Below, piece after piece: positions 25,801 through 34,481 of a DNA stretch of 64,000 nucleotides. The DNA comes from Clostridiales bacterium (GTDB lineage: Bacteria > Bacillota > Clostridia > Oscillospirales > Oscillospiraceae). The notes beneath the pieces were generated by a model, which was not told the DNA's origin, ran no database searches, and saw nothing but the letters and a program-made list of their open reading frames with translations. The stretch lies in contig JAJUJI010000012.1 of assembly GCA_029265405.1 (NCBI GenBank), forward strand, positions 34,526 through 98,525, read 5' to 3'. Within the stretch, counting starts at the first letter, position 1, and each line of letters opens with the position of its first letter. Made by a program: the position numbers and the translations under genes.

Positions 25801-28800
25801 GCTTGCCTCGTAGTAGAAATACCCCCATAATTGCACATAGGCGCCCACCTCGCCCTCAATGCCAATACTGGCCACGTCTAAAGTAAACAAGCCTACCTTA
25901 ATCTCAGCGCTGATGCCCGCGCGCAGGCCCAGCGTTCCCAAAATGTAAAACGTGAAATTATATTGCTCCGGAATAAGGTCCACAGTGTCGCTTGTGGCGG
26001 TTTGGGCGTTAATTAACATCGTAAATATGTATCTCTTTTCCTGCTGATAGGAGAAATTGCAGCCGACGGACACGTTCATGTTTGCGCCCACAACGAAATT
26101 TACGTCCAAACCAAAGACTATGATGTGAAGTGGGTCAATCGCCTGCTCATAGGAGAATATCTCTTTTTCATACAAATTGATCCAGTCGCTTTCATCCTCA
26201 AGCAAGGATTTGTATCTTTCCCGAAGGGTATCGGCAATAGTGCGGTCTCCAGCTTTTTTGTTGTTCATGACGTCCTTTATCTGCTTGCCAATATCCTCAA
26301 ACTTGCTTAAGTCAAATTCCGCTCCTTTTTCAAAGGTGCCTATTTTGGCGTTGATATTGACGCTGGTATAAGCGCCGATATCGGTGCTCGCGGTCACGAG
26401 CGTGTCTGCAGCCCACCAAAACCATCCGTTTATCAGTTCCCATTTCGTTTGGCTGCTGACATTAAAATTGACCTTTACCTCCTGCTCAAACGAGCCGGAC
26501 AAACGTATGACGATATTATTGTCCTCTCCCGCCGCCTGAAACACAATATCGCAGCTTATGGTCAGCGTCATGCGAGCGCCGCTTCCGCCTAAATGCGGGA
26601 CATTGGTATAGACATTGGCGTTGGCCCTGAGATTTTTCACTTCAGGCCCTTGGCCCGCAGCCAAAAGCATGGGCATGTTGACGGCGGAGGGCTTGTAAGC
26701 CAATGTCGTAAGATTGAGCTTTTTGAAGCTGTCGGTTTCCATTGCCAGCTCCGTCAGATATAGGGCGGCTTCGTCCGCAAATCCGCTCTGAATCGCCTGC
26801 CGCTCGACGCTGTTCTCCAACGCTTCTATATCCACGCTGCCGAGCAGTTCATCGCCTTCGATTTCTTTTGTGGTGTACAGAGCGGCCGCCTTACGCATTT
26901 CCTCCAGCGTCGTGGACATGTAGGCGATAATATAGTTGCCTCCGGATACAACCACGGATGTTATTTCAGCGTAGCCCGCGTCCTGCGCATCCGCCGAACC
27001 GAAGGTTCCGGTATGGAAGGCGATAAAGTCTCCGACGTCGACGGTCGTGGCGGCGCTAAGCCCGATATTGGCGTAAACGGCATCGGTATAAGTCATGGCG
27101 CTCTGAGGGACGGTGATGGAACCGTTATCGGAAGAGCCGTCCATGTCCGCCGCGGTATTGACAGGCAGCACATCCGGCTTGAACAAAACAGTCTTTGTAT
27201 CCGCTTTCACATATGAATAGGTTGTGCCGTTAATGGCGGTGATAGCAACATAGGCGATGGCTCCCGCATCGTCGCCGCTTGTGTTAAGATCGCGTTCGTC
27301 CGGCCTGATTCCCTCATAAATGGCGACTGTATCCCCCACATCGATGCCGCCGCCGTCATATTCAAAGGTGCCCTCCTCGGCATCGTCGCCGCTGAGTTTC
27401 GTGCCGTAGCCGTCTACCCGTACCAGCGGAATCGACAGCAACTGTACGGGAGAACCGTTTTTCGTCATATTGGATACCTGGTCGGCGGATATATACTTTA
27501 TATTTTTGTTCAGACTGAGATTCATGACCGGCGACTTGGCAATGGTGAAGGTGCAGATTCTCGTGGAACTGTCCTCATCCTTGAAGAATAGCCTATCGTC
27601 ATCAAGCGTCAGCTTATAGGTCCCGCCCTCGTCAAAAGCGCCTCCTATTGCAGATACGATGAATTCGCCGCCGGAGGCTTCATTCACGTCAACGCCCGGA
27701 AAATCCGGATTTGAGGGAGAATCAAAGGTTATGCCGGCTTTGACTTCCGCTGCGCTCATTTCTTTAGTCGAATCGACAACAGTTATAGTAAACGACTTAT
27801 CCTGGTCCAGCTTGCTTATAGATGGAACATTCAGCTCCTCGGTGAAACCGTTGGAGGCCGCATATTTGGCGTATAGCGTCATGTTTCCGGTAATAGCGTC
27901 GGTGCTGCTAACCGGAGTTGTAAGGCCGCTGTCCTTATACCATCCCAGGAAAATCGCGTCCATTTTATATGGAACCGGAAGGTTGCTAAGCGCGGTCCCG
28001 GACTTCAGCTCCATGCTTTCAACCGCTTCTCCGCCGTTTGTAACAAAAGCAATTGTATATGTAGTGTCGGAATTGTTACCTGGGTTCTGCGTCGGTGTCG
28101 GCGTCGGCGTCAAATCCGAAGTCTGAATAGGCGCCGGCTGCTCTTTCTTTTCCTTTTCCTTTTCTTTTTCTTTCTTCTCTTTTTCCTCTTGCTGCTTCAC
28201 GGTCCTGCTTATGCGCATGCAGAAAGCCGCGACTTCAGCGCGGGTGGCTCTGGATGCCGGGCTGAAGAAGCCGTTTTCATCACCCGTAAGCAGCCCGGCG
28301 CACCAAAGGCTTAATACGGAATCAAGAGCCCATGATGAAATGGAGGCTTCGTCTTTGGGCCCGGAAGCCGTCTGTTTTTCGGCTTCGTATGATATATTTA
28401 AGAATTTAAAAAATCTTGCCGTCATTACCGCCATCTGTTCTCTTGTAATAGCTTCATTTGGCGAGAAAGTATCCTTGTCTGTGCCTTGCGTGATGCCCAT
28501 TTCCGCCGCCCATGCCACATATGGCGCATACCACTCGCCGGCGGCGACATCTTTATACGCAGATGCGCTGTATTTGCTTACGTCGATTCCGGCAATTCTT
28601 CCCAGCACAGTCACAAACATGGCTCGCGTCAAGGGCGCGTCCGGCGAAAAGGCGCCTTCACCGGTACCGTTAAAAACGCCGTTTTCCAAACAATACATTA
28701 CGGATTCATAAAACCAGTCGGTCTTTTTAACGTCTGTATACTTATTTTCAGGCTCTGAATTTGAATTTTCAGCAAGCGTATTAATCGGCAGCGCCGTCAG

Positions 28801-28845
28801 AAGCATGGACATCGCAAGCAAATAACCTATTATTTTCTTTTTCAC
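22810..28845 (-). CDS. Giant SLH-domain multidomain surface protein
   Basis: A 2011-residue exported protein, attached to the wall through three N-terminal SLH domains after a signal peptide (MKKKIIGYLLAMSMLLTALP, cleavage probably after TLA). The SLH repeats show DWFYESVMYCLENGVFNG, EWYAPYVAWAAEMGITQG and a third ending SPASRATRAEVAAF (roughly residues 35-215). Next come a Lys/Glu-rich linker with a PTPTPTQ stretch, an InlB-type repeat (FLGWYKDSGLTTPV), and a large central region of about 900 residues I do not recognise. From about 1180 on there are an InlB repeat and three MucBP-like plus InlB units opening YRVEHY or YKVEHY. A C-terminal region has repeating GIYASG/GIYA motifs like carbohydrate-binding beta-solenoids. 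Start GTG 28845 follows AAGGAG. The role is probably adhesion or S-layer structure; no catalytic motif seen. Confidence 0.88.
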   Translation of the reverse strand: MKKKIIGYLLAMSMLLTALPINTLAENSNSEPENKYTDVKKTDWFYESVMYCLENGVFNGTGEGAFSPDAPLTRAMFVTVLGRIAGIDVSKYSASAYKDVAAGEWYAPYVAWAAEMGITQGTDKDTFSPNEAITREQMAVMTARFFKFLNISYEAEKQTASGPKDEASISSWALDSVLSLWCAGLLTGDENGFFSPASRATRAEVAAFCMRISRTVKQQEEKEKKEKEKEKEKKEQPAPIQTSDLTPTPTPTQNPGNNSDTTYTIAFVTNGGEAVESMELKSGTALSNLPVPYKMDAIFLGWYKDSGLTTPVSSTDAITGNMTLYAKYAASNGFTEELNVPSISKLDQDKSFTITVVDSTKEMSAAEVKAGITFDSPSNPDFPGVDVNEASGGEFIVSAIGGAFDEGGTYKLTLDDDRLFFKDEDSSTRICTFTIAKSPVMNLSLNKNIKYISADQVSNMTKNGSPVQLLSIPLVRVDGYGTKLSGDDAEEGTFEYDGGGIDVGDTVAIYEGIRPDERDLNTSGDDAGAIAYVAITAINGTTYSYVKADTKTVLFKPDVLPVNTAADMDGSSDNGSITVPQSAMTYTDAVYANIGLSAATTVDVGDFIAFHTGTFGSADAQDAGYAEITSVVVSGGNYIIAYMSTTLEEMRKAAALYTTKEIEGDELLGSVDIEALENSVERQAIQSGFADEAALYLTELAMETDSFKKLNLTTLAYKPSAVNMPMLLAAGQGPEVKNLRANANVYTNVPHLGGSGARMTLTISCDIVFQAAGEDNNIVIRLSGSFEQEVKVNFNVSSQTKWELINGWFWWAADTLVTASTDIGAYTSVNINAKIGTFEKGAEFDLSKFEDIGKQIKDVMNNKKAGDRTIADTLRERYKSLLEDESDWINLYEKEIFSYEQAIDPLHIIVFGLDVNFVVGANMNVSVGCNFSYQQEKRYIFTMLINAQTATSDTVDLIPEQYNFTFYILGTLGLRAGISAEIKVGLFTLDVASIGIEGEVGAYVQLWGYFYYEASYRAATGLTSKCAGALYMELGIYLEISFVAQAVNNMFEYEATLYENQWPLLSCGSQENVYDFSYSTDKAPTVFMAKQTKSFVLPDSVLNMNYMDMKTGDVESKYYDPANFDCIITNSHFTYNPETKTVTVAPDGKDIEEGTLTLIWKGNSVAFTSVPIARTIPLHWEDLKSAYTISFNSNGGSAVDPIALPYNTAITPPANPAKVGYVFGGWYKDAALTQSYAFPATMPAEDTVLYAKWNPAPDTRYRVEHYQQNLENDLYTLVETEYRTGRTDTLVGGSYYIQPKSYEGFSVEKYPERVRILPDGSTALAFYYKRNSYTATFLPRNNNSSADVVYTVKFGGKINVPVFTWARHSFAGWSQAIPETMPAQNMTFEAQWTTVGQVAYKVEHYKEGLDGSYVLAETENLSDVANQTVTATAKSYEGFSYNRNAPGTVPSGIVTANGNLVLRLYYTRNSYTLTFDPNGGTGGIITRRAKYGEPISAPTVTREGCNLTGWSPAVPATMPSADATYTAQWQADGLIPYRVEHYLQNIDDSDGFVLADVENLRGAEGDTVTANAKSYTGYEFLDNHPTIASGTIASDGSLVLKLYYMRKKVRMTFASNGGSMWDVELDCLYGEFVYESSPGTQEGYAFNGWSPAFLGTAPVEDATYTAQWTANISGALDFTADAYANQNYSAAGVNWDCATKTLTLTDVAVIAADGTDSFSDNFAIRVPGGSAIILDGSNYLASGRIGRSCGILCDGDLTIRGPGTLTVLGAYDFMSLPDQSACYGIYTAGTITTENGAAVIAKSTGADGNSCGIFAENIVIANSAVLASSENSANGIRCGIYASGNISITDSTVNTPNGIYASGDVAISQSAVNALNSSIEYPNNVFNYYGIYGDNVTIVGGKVYAAVEFSDGYGIYAADGVAITGGAAVTSRCGRYGVPGSGNGIFAGAGSISISGSAVIAAGYDAVAMNQAPVLDGAGVCRASANADGSDGAIYNPDDMAAYKYILIRAD
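28141..28195 (-). repeat. Pyrimidine-rich short repeat encoding a Lys/Glu linker
   Basis: Tandem CTTTTC-like units (plus strand) encode alternating KEK/EKE residues between the SLH domains and the rest of the surface protein. Such simple tracts are prone to slipped-strand length change. Confidence 0.6.
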
Positions 28846-28895
28846 GCCGAATAGTCTCCTTCCTTATTCTGGTGCTCAGTTGATTGCCGCATACT

Positions 28896-29156
28896 CTAAT
28901 CCCGTATGGCGAACAAAATGTTGTCCACCGTCAGGCGCAGGGGCATGATGCTCTTTTCACCTGGGACCGGCTCGGGCCAGCATATGGCTTTTTCCTCCAC
29001 CGTGACGTCCTTGAAGCGGCTTAAGTCTTCCAGGCTGCTGAAAGGTATGGTCTTTATAAACTCACGCATATTGAAGATGATCTTGTTGCCGTGCTCGAAT
29101 TCCATAAGTAAGGTATAATCGTCATTGGGCGTGACCTTGAGTATTTTGCTCATCAA
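28896..29156 (-). CDS. DUF2442 domain-containing protein
   Basis: An 86-residue protein matching the small DUF2442 family: VTPNDDYTLLMEFEHGNKIIFNMREF, then a C-terminal LRLTVDNILFAIRD. DUF2442 proteins are often found near toxin-antitoxin modules or alone; their function is unknown. It lies 51 bp upstream of the SLH protein gene on the same strand and 123 bp downstream of the LuxR-type regulator, separated from the latter by a strong terminator. Confidence 0.75.
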   Translation of the reverse strand: MMSKILKVTPNDDYTLLMEFEHGNKIIFNMREFIKTIPFSSLEDLSRFKDVTVEEKAICWPEPVPGEKSIMPLRLTVDNILFAIRD

Positions 29157-29194
29157 GCGAAGACCCCCTCCGGATTTGGTGGATGTTTTCGGGC

Positions 29195-29233
29195 AAAAAA
29201 AAGCCCCTATACAAGCAAGTATAGAGGATGGCT
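29195..29233 (-). terminator. Terminator of the LuxR-type regulator gene
   Basis: On the minus strand AGCC and CTATAC pair with GTATAG and GGCT around a TTGCTT loop (with a bulge), followed by eight T. A strong intrinsic terminator 45 bp after the stop codon at 29279. Confidence 0.8.
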
Positions 29234-29278
29234 ATTTTTTCCGGTATCTACCGAACGGTGTATTTTTAAAATGTAAAA

Positions 29279-31750
29279 TTACATAAGCTTCAGCGTTTGC
29301 GCCTTTTTTATTGCCGCCGTCCTGCCGCCGACCTCCAGCTTCAGGTAGATGTTATGCAGATGGGTCTGCACGGTGCCTGCTGAAACATGGAGCCTTCCCG
29401 CAATTTCGTCCCTCTTGAGACCCTCCGCAGCCAGGGTTAGGATCTCAAGCTCCCTTATCGACAGGGAAACCGCGCTCTGCGCGGAGCGCTTCAGGCTCTC
29501 CGTATACTGCGCGCAGGCTTCAAGAATCTCTTTTATGTATGCGTCCCTCGAATCGGCGTGGGCGATGCGCCTGACCATGTCTATGATGGCGGGCGCGTAT
29601 TCGGCGAAGGGCAGGATGATTCGGTCCTCCCGCGCCATGCCTAATGCTTCGCGGAGGGCGGCGCAGCCGGCCTCCATGCCGTAAAGCGGATATTTTGCCG
29701 CCGCTCGCAATATCTGGTTGTGCAGGAAGCCGAGCTGGTTGCGGAAGACGGCGAAACGGCGCGCAAATTCATCAGTGAGCATTTCGAGCTTGATATAATT
29801 CTTTGCGAGCAAAAGCGCCTTGCCGTAGACGATACAGTCAAAGCCCAGGCCCAGATAAAAAAAGCGCGCGTGTGACATATCCCCGTTTTGCAGCCACGGA
29901 GGTATGCCGTCGAGCCTGGCGAGGCAGCCGTAAACGTATCCTTCCGCAAGCTCGAGCCCGGTGTTGTAATAGAGGTTGTTCGCCCTCATCACATCCTGCC
30001 TGAGCTGCCGCAGAAGCTCCAGCGCTTCGTCAGCCTTTCCCTGATAGAGATACAGCCTGATCAAAACAAGATTAGCGCAGACCACAAGGCCGACCTGTTC
30101 CTTTGCCTGAGCCTTGTAAAGCGCTTTGAAGGCATTGAGCTCCGCAGTCTGCCAGTCGCCGGTTTCCAGCGCGTACTCTGCCCGAGCCACATAGTCGCAG
30201 CCGGCGCCGCAGCCGTCGGCCAGCTCGGCAAAAATCGGGAAATCCGATGAAATGAGCTCCGTGAGCTCTTTGAGGCCGCCCGGCTCTCTGTAGCAGATAT
30301 AGAGAAAATGGGGTGAGCCCAGGGTAAACTCTGCCTCCCGCTTTTGCAGGCAGGAAACGTCTCCGCAAAGCAGGCGCCGCGCCTTCTTCATGCAGGCGGC
30401 TATTTCCCTTGCGTCGTTGAACACAGCAAAAATACGGGTAAGATAAGCTTCCGCTAGGACGCGGTCCCTGCCGTGCGGGACGGGGTCTTCAGCCCGCTCG
30501 CAAGCCTCCTGCAACTCGTTCAGGCGAGTCACGCCGTCCCGAAAAGCGCCGGGCTCGCCGTTTGTCAGAATAATGGCGATATACTGCAAATATGCAAGCG
30601 GATATTTAAGAAGCAGCTCGCGGGGCAACGAAGAAAACAGCTCTAAAACGCCGTCGAAAGCTGCTGAATCGCTGGTGACTGTTTCCTCATTGTCCAGCAG
30701 TTCGAGGACGCGCTCCGTCTCGCCCGCGCGGCAGAGACAGCCGTACGCGGTTCTATATTCCCCTCGCGCAAGGTGCCATTCGCCAAGCCTGCTATAAAGC
30801 TTGGCGCGTTCTTCTTCATCCTTCAGCTTGCCCCGCAGGAAATCCAGCAGTACGTTATGGATAATATAAACGCCCTCCGCCTCGTCGTAGGTAACAAACG
30901 CGTTTTCACGGCGCAGCTTTTTGAGGATTTCCTCCGATTTTTCATCTAGCGTTACGAAAAAGGCCTGCTCCGCCGTAAAGCTGTCCATCACGGAAAGGCG
31001 CAGCAGGAATCTTTTTATGCGTTCGTCGTAAGCATTATAGAGCACCTTCTCCACCAGCTCGTTGATAGCGCTGTTTCGGCCTATGGGGACGCCTCGTTCC
31101 ATGCCGAGCATGATAAGGTAAATCAATGAAATCCATCCGCCCGTGTAATCGGCTATTTTTCTTATCTCGCTCTCTCCGGCCGCAAAGCCCATAAGGCCGC
31201 AATAGTCATGGATTTCACTTTCTGTAAACCGCAGCGTATTTTGAGACACGACATTGCAGAGCCCTTTTGCGGAAAGCTCGCTGATGTCTAGATTCGTCGT
31301 ATCGCGGGTCAAAATGACAATGTGAAAATCGTCCGGCATTTCCATTACAAAGCGTCTGAAAAGCGCGGTCACCCGCATGCTTTTGGCAAGGTGAAAATCG
31401 TCGATTACGAGCGTGGTATTTGGCTTGTAATCCATCTCGTCGAGGATGGAGATAATCGCTGCAGTCTGCGGTGTGTCGGCGGGAATGCCGAGACTTTTGA
31501 GCCTGCTCTCCGCCGCCCTGTCAAATTTGCCTATTTCGTTAGCAAGCCTTTCCCAAAAACCACGCGCCGTGTCGTCTTCGGATAAAAAGGAAGCCCATAT
31601 GACGGGTATGCCTTTTAATGCGAGGAATTCACGCACCGCCGTAGACTTGCCGTAGCCCATGGGCGCCTCCACGATGGTCAGCGGATAATCGAAGATGCTT
31701 TCCAGCGCGCGGTTAACGCGCTCGCGCTTGAGGACTTTGAGCTTTTTCAT
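29279..31750 (-). CDS. MalT-like ATP-dependent LuxR family transcriptional regulator
   Basis: An 823-residue signal-transducing ATPase with a C-terminal LuxR helix-turn-helix. Walker A is APMGYGKST (29-37) and Walker B TTLVIDDFH (112-120). A long helical TPR-like region follows. The HTH at about 762-820 reads SLSIRELEILTLAAEGLKRDEIAGRLHVSAGTV, with EVGGRTAAIKKA after it. This is the MalT/LAL architecture: such regulators oligomerise with ATP and an inducer to activate transcription. The start follows GAAGGAGCG. Neighbours (DUF2442 and the SLH surface protein) are on the same strand downstream and are candidate targets. Confidence 0.9.
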   Translation of the reverse strand: MKKLKVLKRERVNRALESIFDYPLTIVEAPMGYGKSTAVREFLALKGIPVIWASFLSEDDTARGFWERLANEIGKFDRAAESRLKSLGIPADTPQTAAIISILDEMDYKPNTTLVIDDFHLAKSMRVTALFRRFVMEMPDDFHIVILTRDTTNLDISELSAKGLCNVVSQNTLRFTESEIHDYCGLMGFAAGESEIRKIADYTGGWISLIYLIMLGMERGVPIGRNSAINELVEKVLYNAYDERIKRFLLRLSVMDSFTAEQAFFVTLDEKSEEILKKLRRENAFVTYDEAEGVYIIHNVLLDFLRGKLKDEEERAKLYSRLGEWHLARGEYRTAYGCLCRAGETERVLELLDNEETVTSDSAAFDGVLELFSSLPRELLLKYPLAYLQYIAIILTNGEPGAFRDGVTRLNELQEACERAEDPVPHGRDRVLAEAYLTRIFAVFNDAREIAACMKKARRLLCGDVSCLQKREAEFTLGSPHFLYICYREPGGLKELTELISSDFPIFAELADGCGAGCDYVARAEYALETGDWQTAELNAFKALYKAQAKEQVGLVVCANLVLIRLYLYQGKADEALELLRQLRQDVMRANNLYYNTGLELAEGYVYGCLARLDGIPPWLQNGDMSHARFFYLGLGFDCIVYGKALLLAKNYIKLEMLTDEFARRFAVFRNQLGFLHNQILRAAAKYPLYGMEAGCAALREALGMAREDRIILPFAEYAPAIIDMVRRIAHADSRDAYIKEILEACAQYTESLKRSAQSAVSLSIRELEILTLAAEGLKRDEIAGRLHVSAGTVQTHLHNIYLKLEVGGRTAAIKKAQTLKLM

Positions 31751-32169
31751 CGGCGCTCCTTCTCTCTGCGGAAGTTTGTCTTGTATATACCGTCTGAAAT
31801 GTTAAAATGCTTTATGTCATCAGTATACAACTATTAATTGCAATTTTTAAGTCGTTTTGCCAAATAATTCAATACGGTAAATATGACCGCTTCAGCTCCG
31901 CGCCGTCGAGCTAGCCGCGTTCCGCGCGGTCTTTCAGGTAAAGCGCCCTGGCATCGGCGGCGGTTCCATTCGCCGGCATCTAGCTTGCCTCTTTTTTTCT
32001 GATTTCGAGACTGTTATACACCTTCCTGTACTCGAGCCGCGCGAGCGTTGCGCCGGAACAGTTCCGCGACTTCCTGCGAGCGCCGGTCTTGAGGATAATG
32101 TCAATAAATTTAAGCCCTCACATAAATGATCCAAGCTGCATTTTACAGCAGCACCTGATGAGCTGCGTA
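31751..32169. other. Intergenic stretch with short degraded frames
   Basis: About 420 bp between the LuxR-type gene and the IS21 remnant. One minus-strand frame ends in ARLEYRKVYNSLEIRKKEAS (stop near 31980), which looks like the tail of a decayed protein that I cannot identify. Confidence 0.3.
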
Positions 32170-32219
32170 TGTTACCGTCAAGCAGAAATCAACCAGTTAT
32201 GGCAAATAGGAATCAACCA
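32170..32219 (-). repeat. IS21-type right end with spaced direct repeats
   Basis: Starts with TGTTACCGTCA (32170-32180), a plausible terminal inverted repeat beginning TGT. It contains AATCAACCA twice (32187-32195 and 32211-32219), 24 bp apart. Multiple spaced repeats at the ends are typical of IS21-family elements, where they bind the transposase, and the istB remnant directly adjoins. Confidence 0.5.
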
Positions 32220-32420
32220 CTAAAGTGAATTGCTGAAGATTTGTTTTCTATGCGCAAGTCTGTAGCTTTCGTCTGTAAAGCTGAGAATCTGGCAGCGGTA
32301 AGTGAGCCTGTCCAGCAGAGCGGTGGCAAGGACGGCGTCTCCCAAAAGCTCAGCCCAGCCGTCAAAGCCCTTGTTTGAGGTAATGGCAATTGAGGCCGAC
32401 TCATAAAGCTCAGAAATCAA
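32220..32420 (-). pseudogene. istB: IstB-like ATP-binding protein fragment (IS21 family)
   Basis: The C-terminal ~66 residues of IstB, the helper ATPase of IS21-family transposition. LISELYESASIAITSNKGF, then WAELLGDAVLATALLDRL and SFTDESYRLAHRK, match the family's final third. The Walker A and B parts are missing: the frame is lost at 32420. No istA is present. A dead remnant beside the element's right end. Confidence 0.85.
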
Positions 32421-32591
32421 TGAGAAGGAAAAATTGGCCTCTCCGCCGGTTATTTACCGTTTCCTTCCCGCCTCTGTGTCCTTTTGCTCCGCGTTATCGC
32501 AGAGCCTTATTCTACACGTCGGCTTTGGTTTTTGGTAGATTTCCGTTTGCCATTTCTGGCTGGTTTCATTTTACCGGTTACACTTTCGTTT

Positions 32592-34481
32592 TTACTCTAA
32601 TCCCAAATCTTTCAAAATCTCATCCCACGGTATATTCCCTTCTGTAACAGGTGGGTGCAATCCAAACGCTTTTTCAGCATTAGTAGTCCAGGTATCCCCG
32701 GTTTTTGTCATTCCAACTTCGTTCTGATTGTATCTCAGCACCTGCATTTTGGGATATTTTTTTGCCAATTCTATAATGCCTGCCGCACTAATATTTGCTG
32801 TTGCGCCTTCAGTCTCTACATATGGTTTTATGTTTCCATTATTGTATATTGCTTGCGCATAACTTAATGCCGTTTTATGATATGCCTCCGTATCAGAGCA
32901 AACCGCCATTATCAAACCGTCTAATGCCGGAAGGCCCATCTCATTATTTTCGGTAGCTTGTTCGGGCCGCATTTTGAAATCTGCTGGCAGCGAGCTTGTG
33001 TCAAATTTTACATGGAACTCACAGATAACCTGGTCTTTATACCCTTGGTATAGCCCTGTCCCGTCGGAAACAAACAGCCTGAACGTGCCGATGCTTTTCC
33101 CGTCATTCAGGGTAAAACTTTTTTCATAAGGTAATACTGCTAAAAATGATTGCGAGGACGTTGTACCGGCAGCGGGCTTATCAGTTACTGCCGTCACTTC
33201 AAAGTCAACTGCCGCATCCGGTGTTTTCCTGTCTTCAATATACATATCCACTCTATACTTACCCTCAGGCCAGGGTTTGTCATTGGTAAGATTGCTGAAG
33301 ACATAGACGTTGGCACCACTGTCGCCGCTGTCCATGATGTACTCCTTAATGAGTATATCGCCTGTTATATATCTCCAAACAAACTTTACCTTTGTATTAG
33401 CCGGAGCGTTGCGCAGTTCCGCTACGGCGACTAGTTCCGACGCATTCGGCGAATACGAGAGCACTCTATCGGCAGGCTTTCCATTTGCATCCATCGCAGT
33501 GGTCATATGCGCGTTTTTCAAGGCTGCGGCGGTGAAGCTGAATTCACCCGTCGTAAAAATTGTTAACACCGCTAACAACAGGAAACCAGTTATTATCCAC
33601 AGGATAAAGTGAAGCAGGCAGCCTTTTTTCTTCAGTTTACGCTGGATGAAGAAAGCTGCCGCGAAAAGGACGAGAGAAACAACCCATCCGGCTGGAGCGC
33701 TCTCCGCTGCCAGCAGCATTACGATAAGTAAAATTCCCAGGAGCATAAAGCCTATGAGCCCTAAAGCACCGCCTTTGCTGCGGCTTTTTTTCGGCACGGC
33801 GGCGTAAAACACTCCCCGTGGGTCGCCATGCTGCGGCTGTGCAGGCGCTGCTGCCGGTTGAGGCTGTTCAGGCGGTAGATGAGGCGCGGCGGCTGTTTGC
33901 CGGATAGCAGCACCAACAGGTTTTCCACATCTGTCACAGAATTTAGCGCTTTCCATAAGCTGCATGCCGCAATTCGAGCAAAAACCGCCACTGGCTCGCG
34001 GGGCTTGTTCAACCGGTTGTTTAGCAGACGGTGCAAATGCAGGCACATATCCTGGAGGATACATTGCCTTATTTTTATTAAGTACCGTCTTAAATTTCCA
34101 CCCGTACTGCTTTGCAGTTTCCTTGACCGCCTTTGGAATAGCTCCTAAATCAAGGGTGTATTCATAAGCCTTGCCGTCAAGACCATACTGGACGCTTTTC
34201 ACCTTGCGGAACAGCGTTTTTCCGCTTTGAAATGACGAGCCGCTGCCACCGCCGAAGGAGAGTCCATGCCCTACCTCTGTTGTTTTTTCATACATGTAAA
34301 TCACATTGTCCTGCTCGTTTGCAAAGACCGATGCCTCATAACTGATTTTTTTATTTCCTGTACTCCAGCCTGCATCAAGAAATTCAGTGTTAATGGTAAT
34401 ATCTGCGCCATTTCCGTTCTGCACCGGTATTCCCAATGCCGATAGTTTGCTGCCTATTTCTGATAGAATTTGCTGTTTCAT
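32592..34481 (-). CDS. Zinc-ribbon membrane protein of unknown function
   Basis: A 629-residue protein. Residues 1-160 form an unrecognised domain (MKQQILSEIGSKLSALGIPV). A zinc ribbon follows with CSNCGMQL and CDRCGKP (about 170-190), then a Pro/Ala/Gln-rich linker. Three or four hydrophobic segments at about 240-310 include LGLIGFMLLGILLIVMLLA. The C-terminal 320 residues look extracytoplasmic, with beta-rich segments (FVWRYITGDILIKEYIMDSG). The composition is more AT-rich than the flanking genes, and mobile-element debris lies on both sides, suggesting acquisition by transfer. AGGGGAC precedes the ATG. Zinc-ribbon-plus-TM proteins are common in Firmicutes, mostly uncharacterised. Confidence 0.75.
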   Translation of the reverse strand: MKQQILSEIGSKLSALGIPVQNGNGADITINTEFLDAGWSTGNKKISYEASVFANEQDNVIYMYEKTTEVGHGLSFGGGSGSSFQSGKTLFRKVKSVQYGLDGKAYEYTLDLGAIPKAVKETAKQYGWKFKTVLNKNKAMYPPGYVPAFAPSAKQPVEQAPRASGGFCSNCGMQLMESAKFCDRCGKPVGAAIRQTAAAPHLPPEQPQPAAAPAQPQHGDPRGVFYAAVPKKSRSKGGALGLIGFMLLGILLIVMLLAAESAPAGWVVSLVLFAAAFFIQRKLKKKGCLLHFILWIITGFLLLAVLTIFTTGEFSFTAAALKNAHMTTAMDANGKPADRVLSYSPNASELVAVAELRNAPANTKVKFVWRYITGDILIKEYIMDSGDSGANVYVFSNLTNDKPWPEGKYRVDMYIEDRKTPDAAVDFEVTAVTDKPAAGTTSSQSFLAVLPYEKSFTLNDGKSIGTFRLFVSDGTGLYQGYKDQVICEFHVKFDTSSLPADFKMRPEQATENNEMGLPALDGLIMAVCSDTEAYHKTALSYAQAIYNNGNIKPYVETEGATANISAAGIIELAKKYPKMQVLRYNQNEVGMTKTGDTWTTNAEKAFGLHPPVTEGNIPWDEILKDLGLE

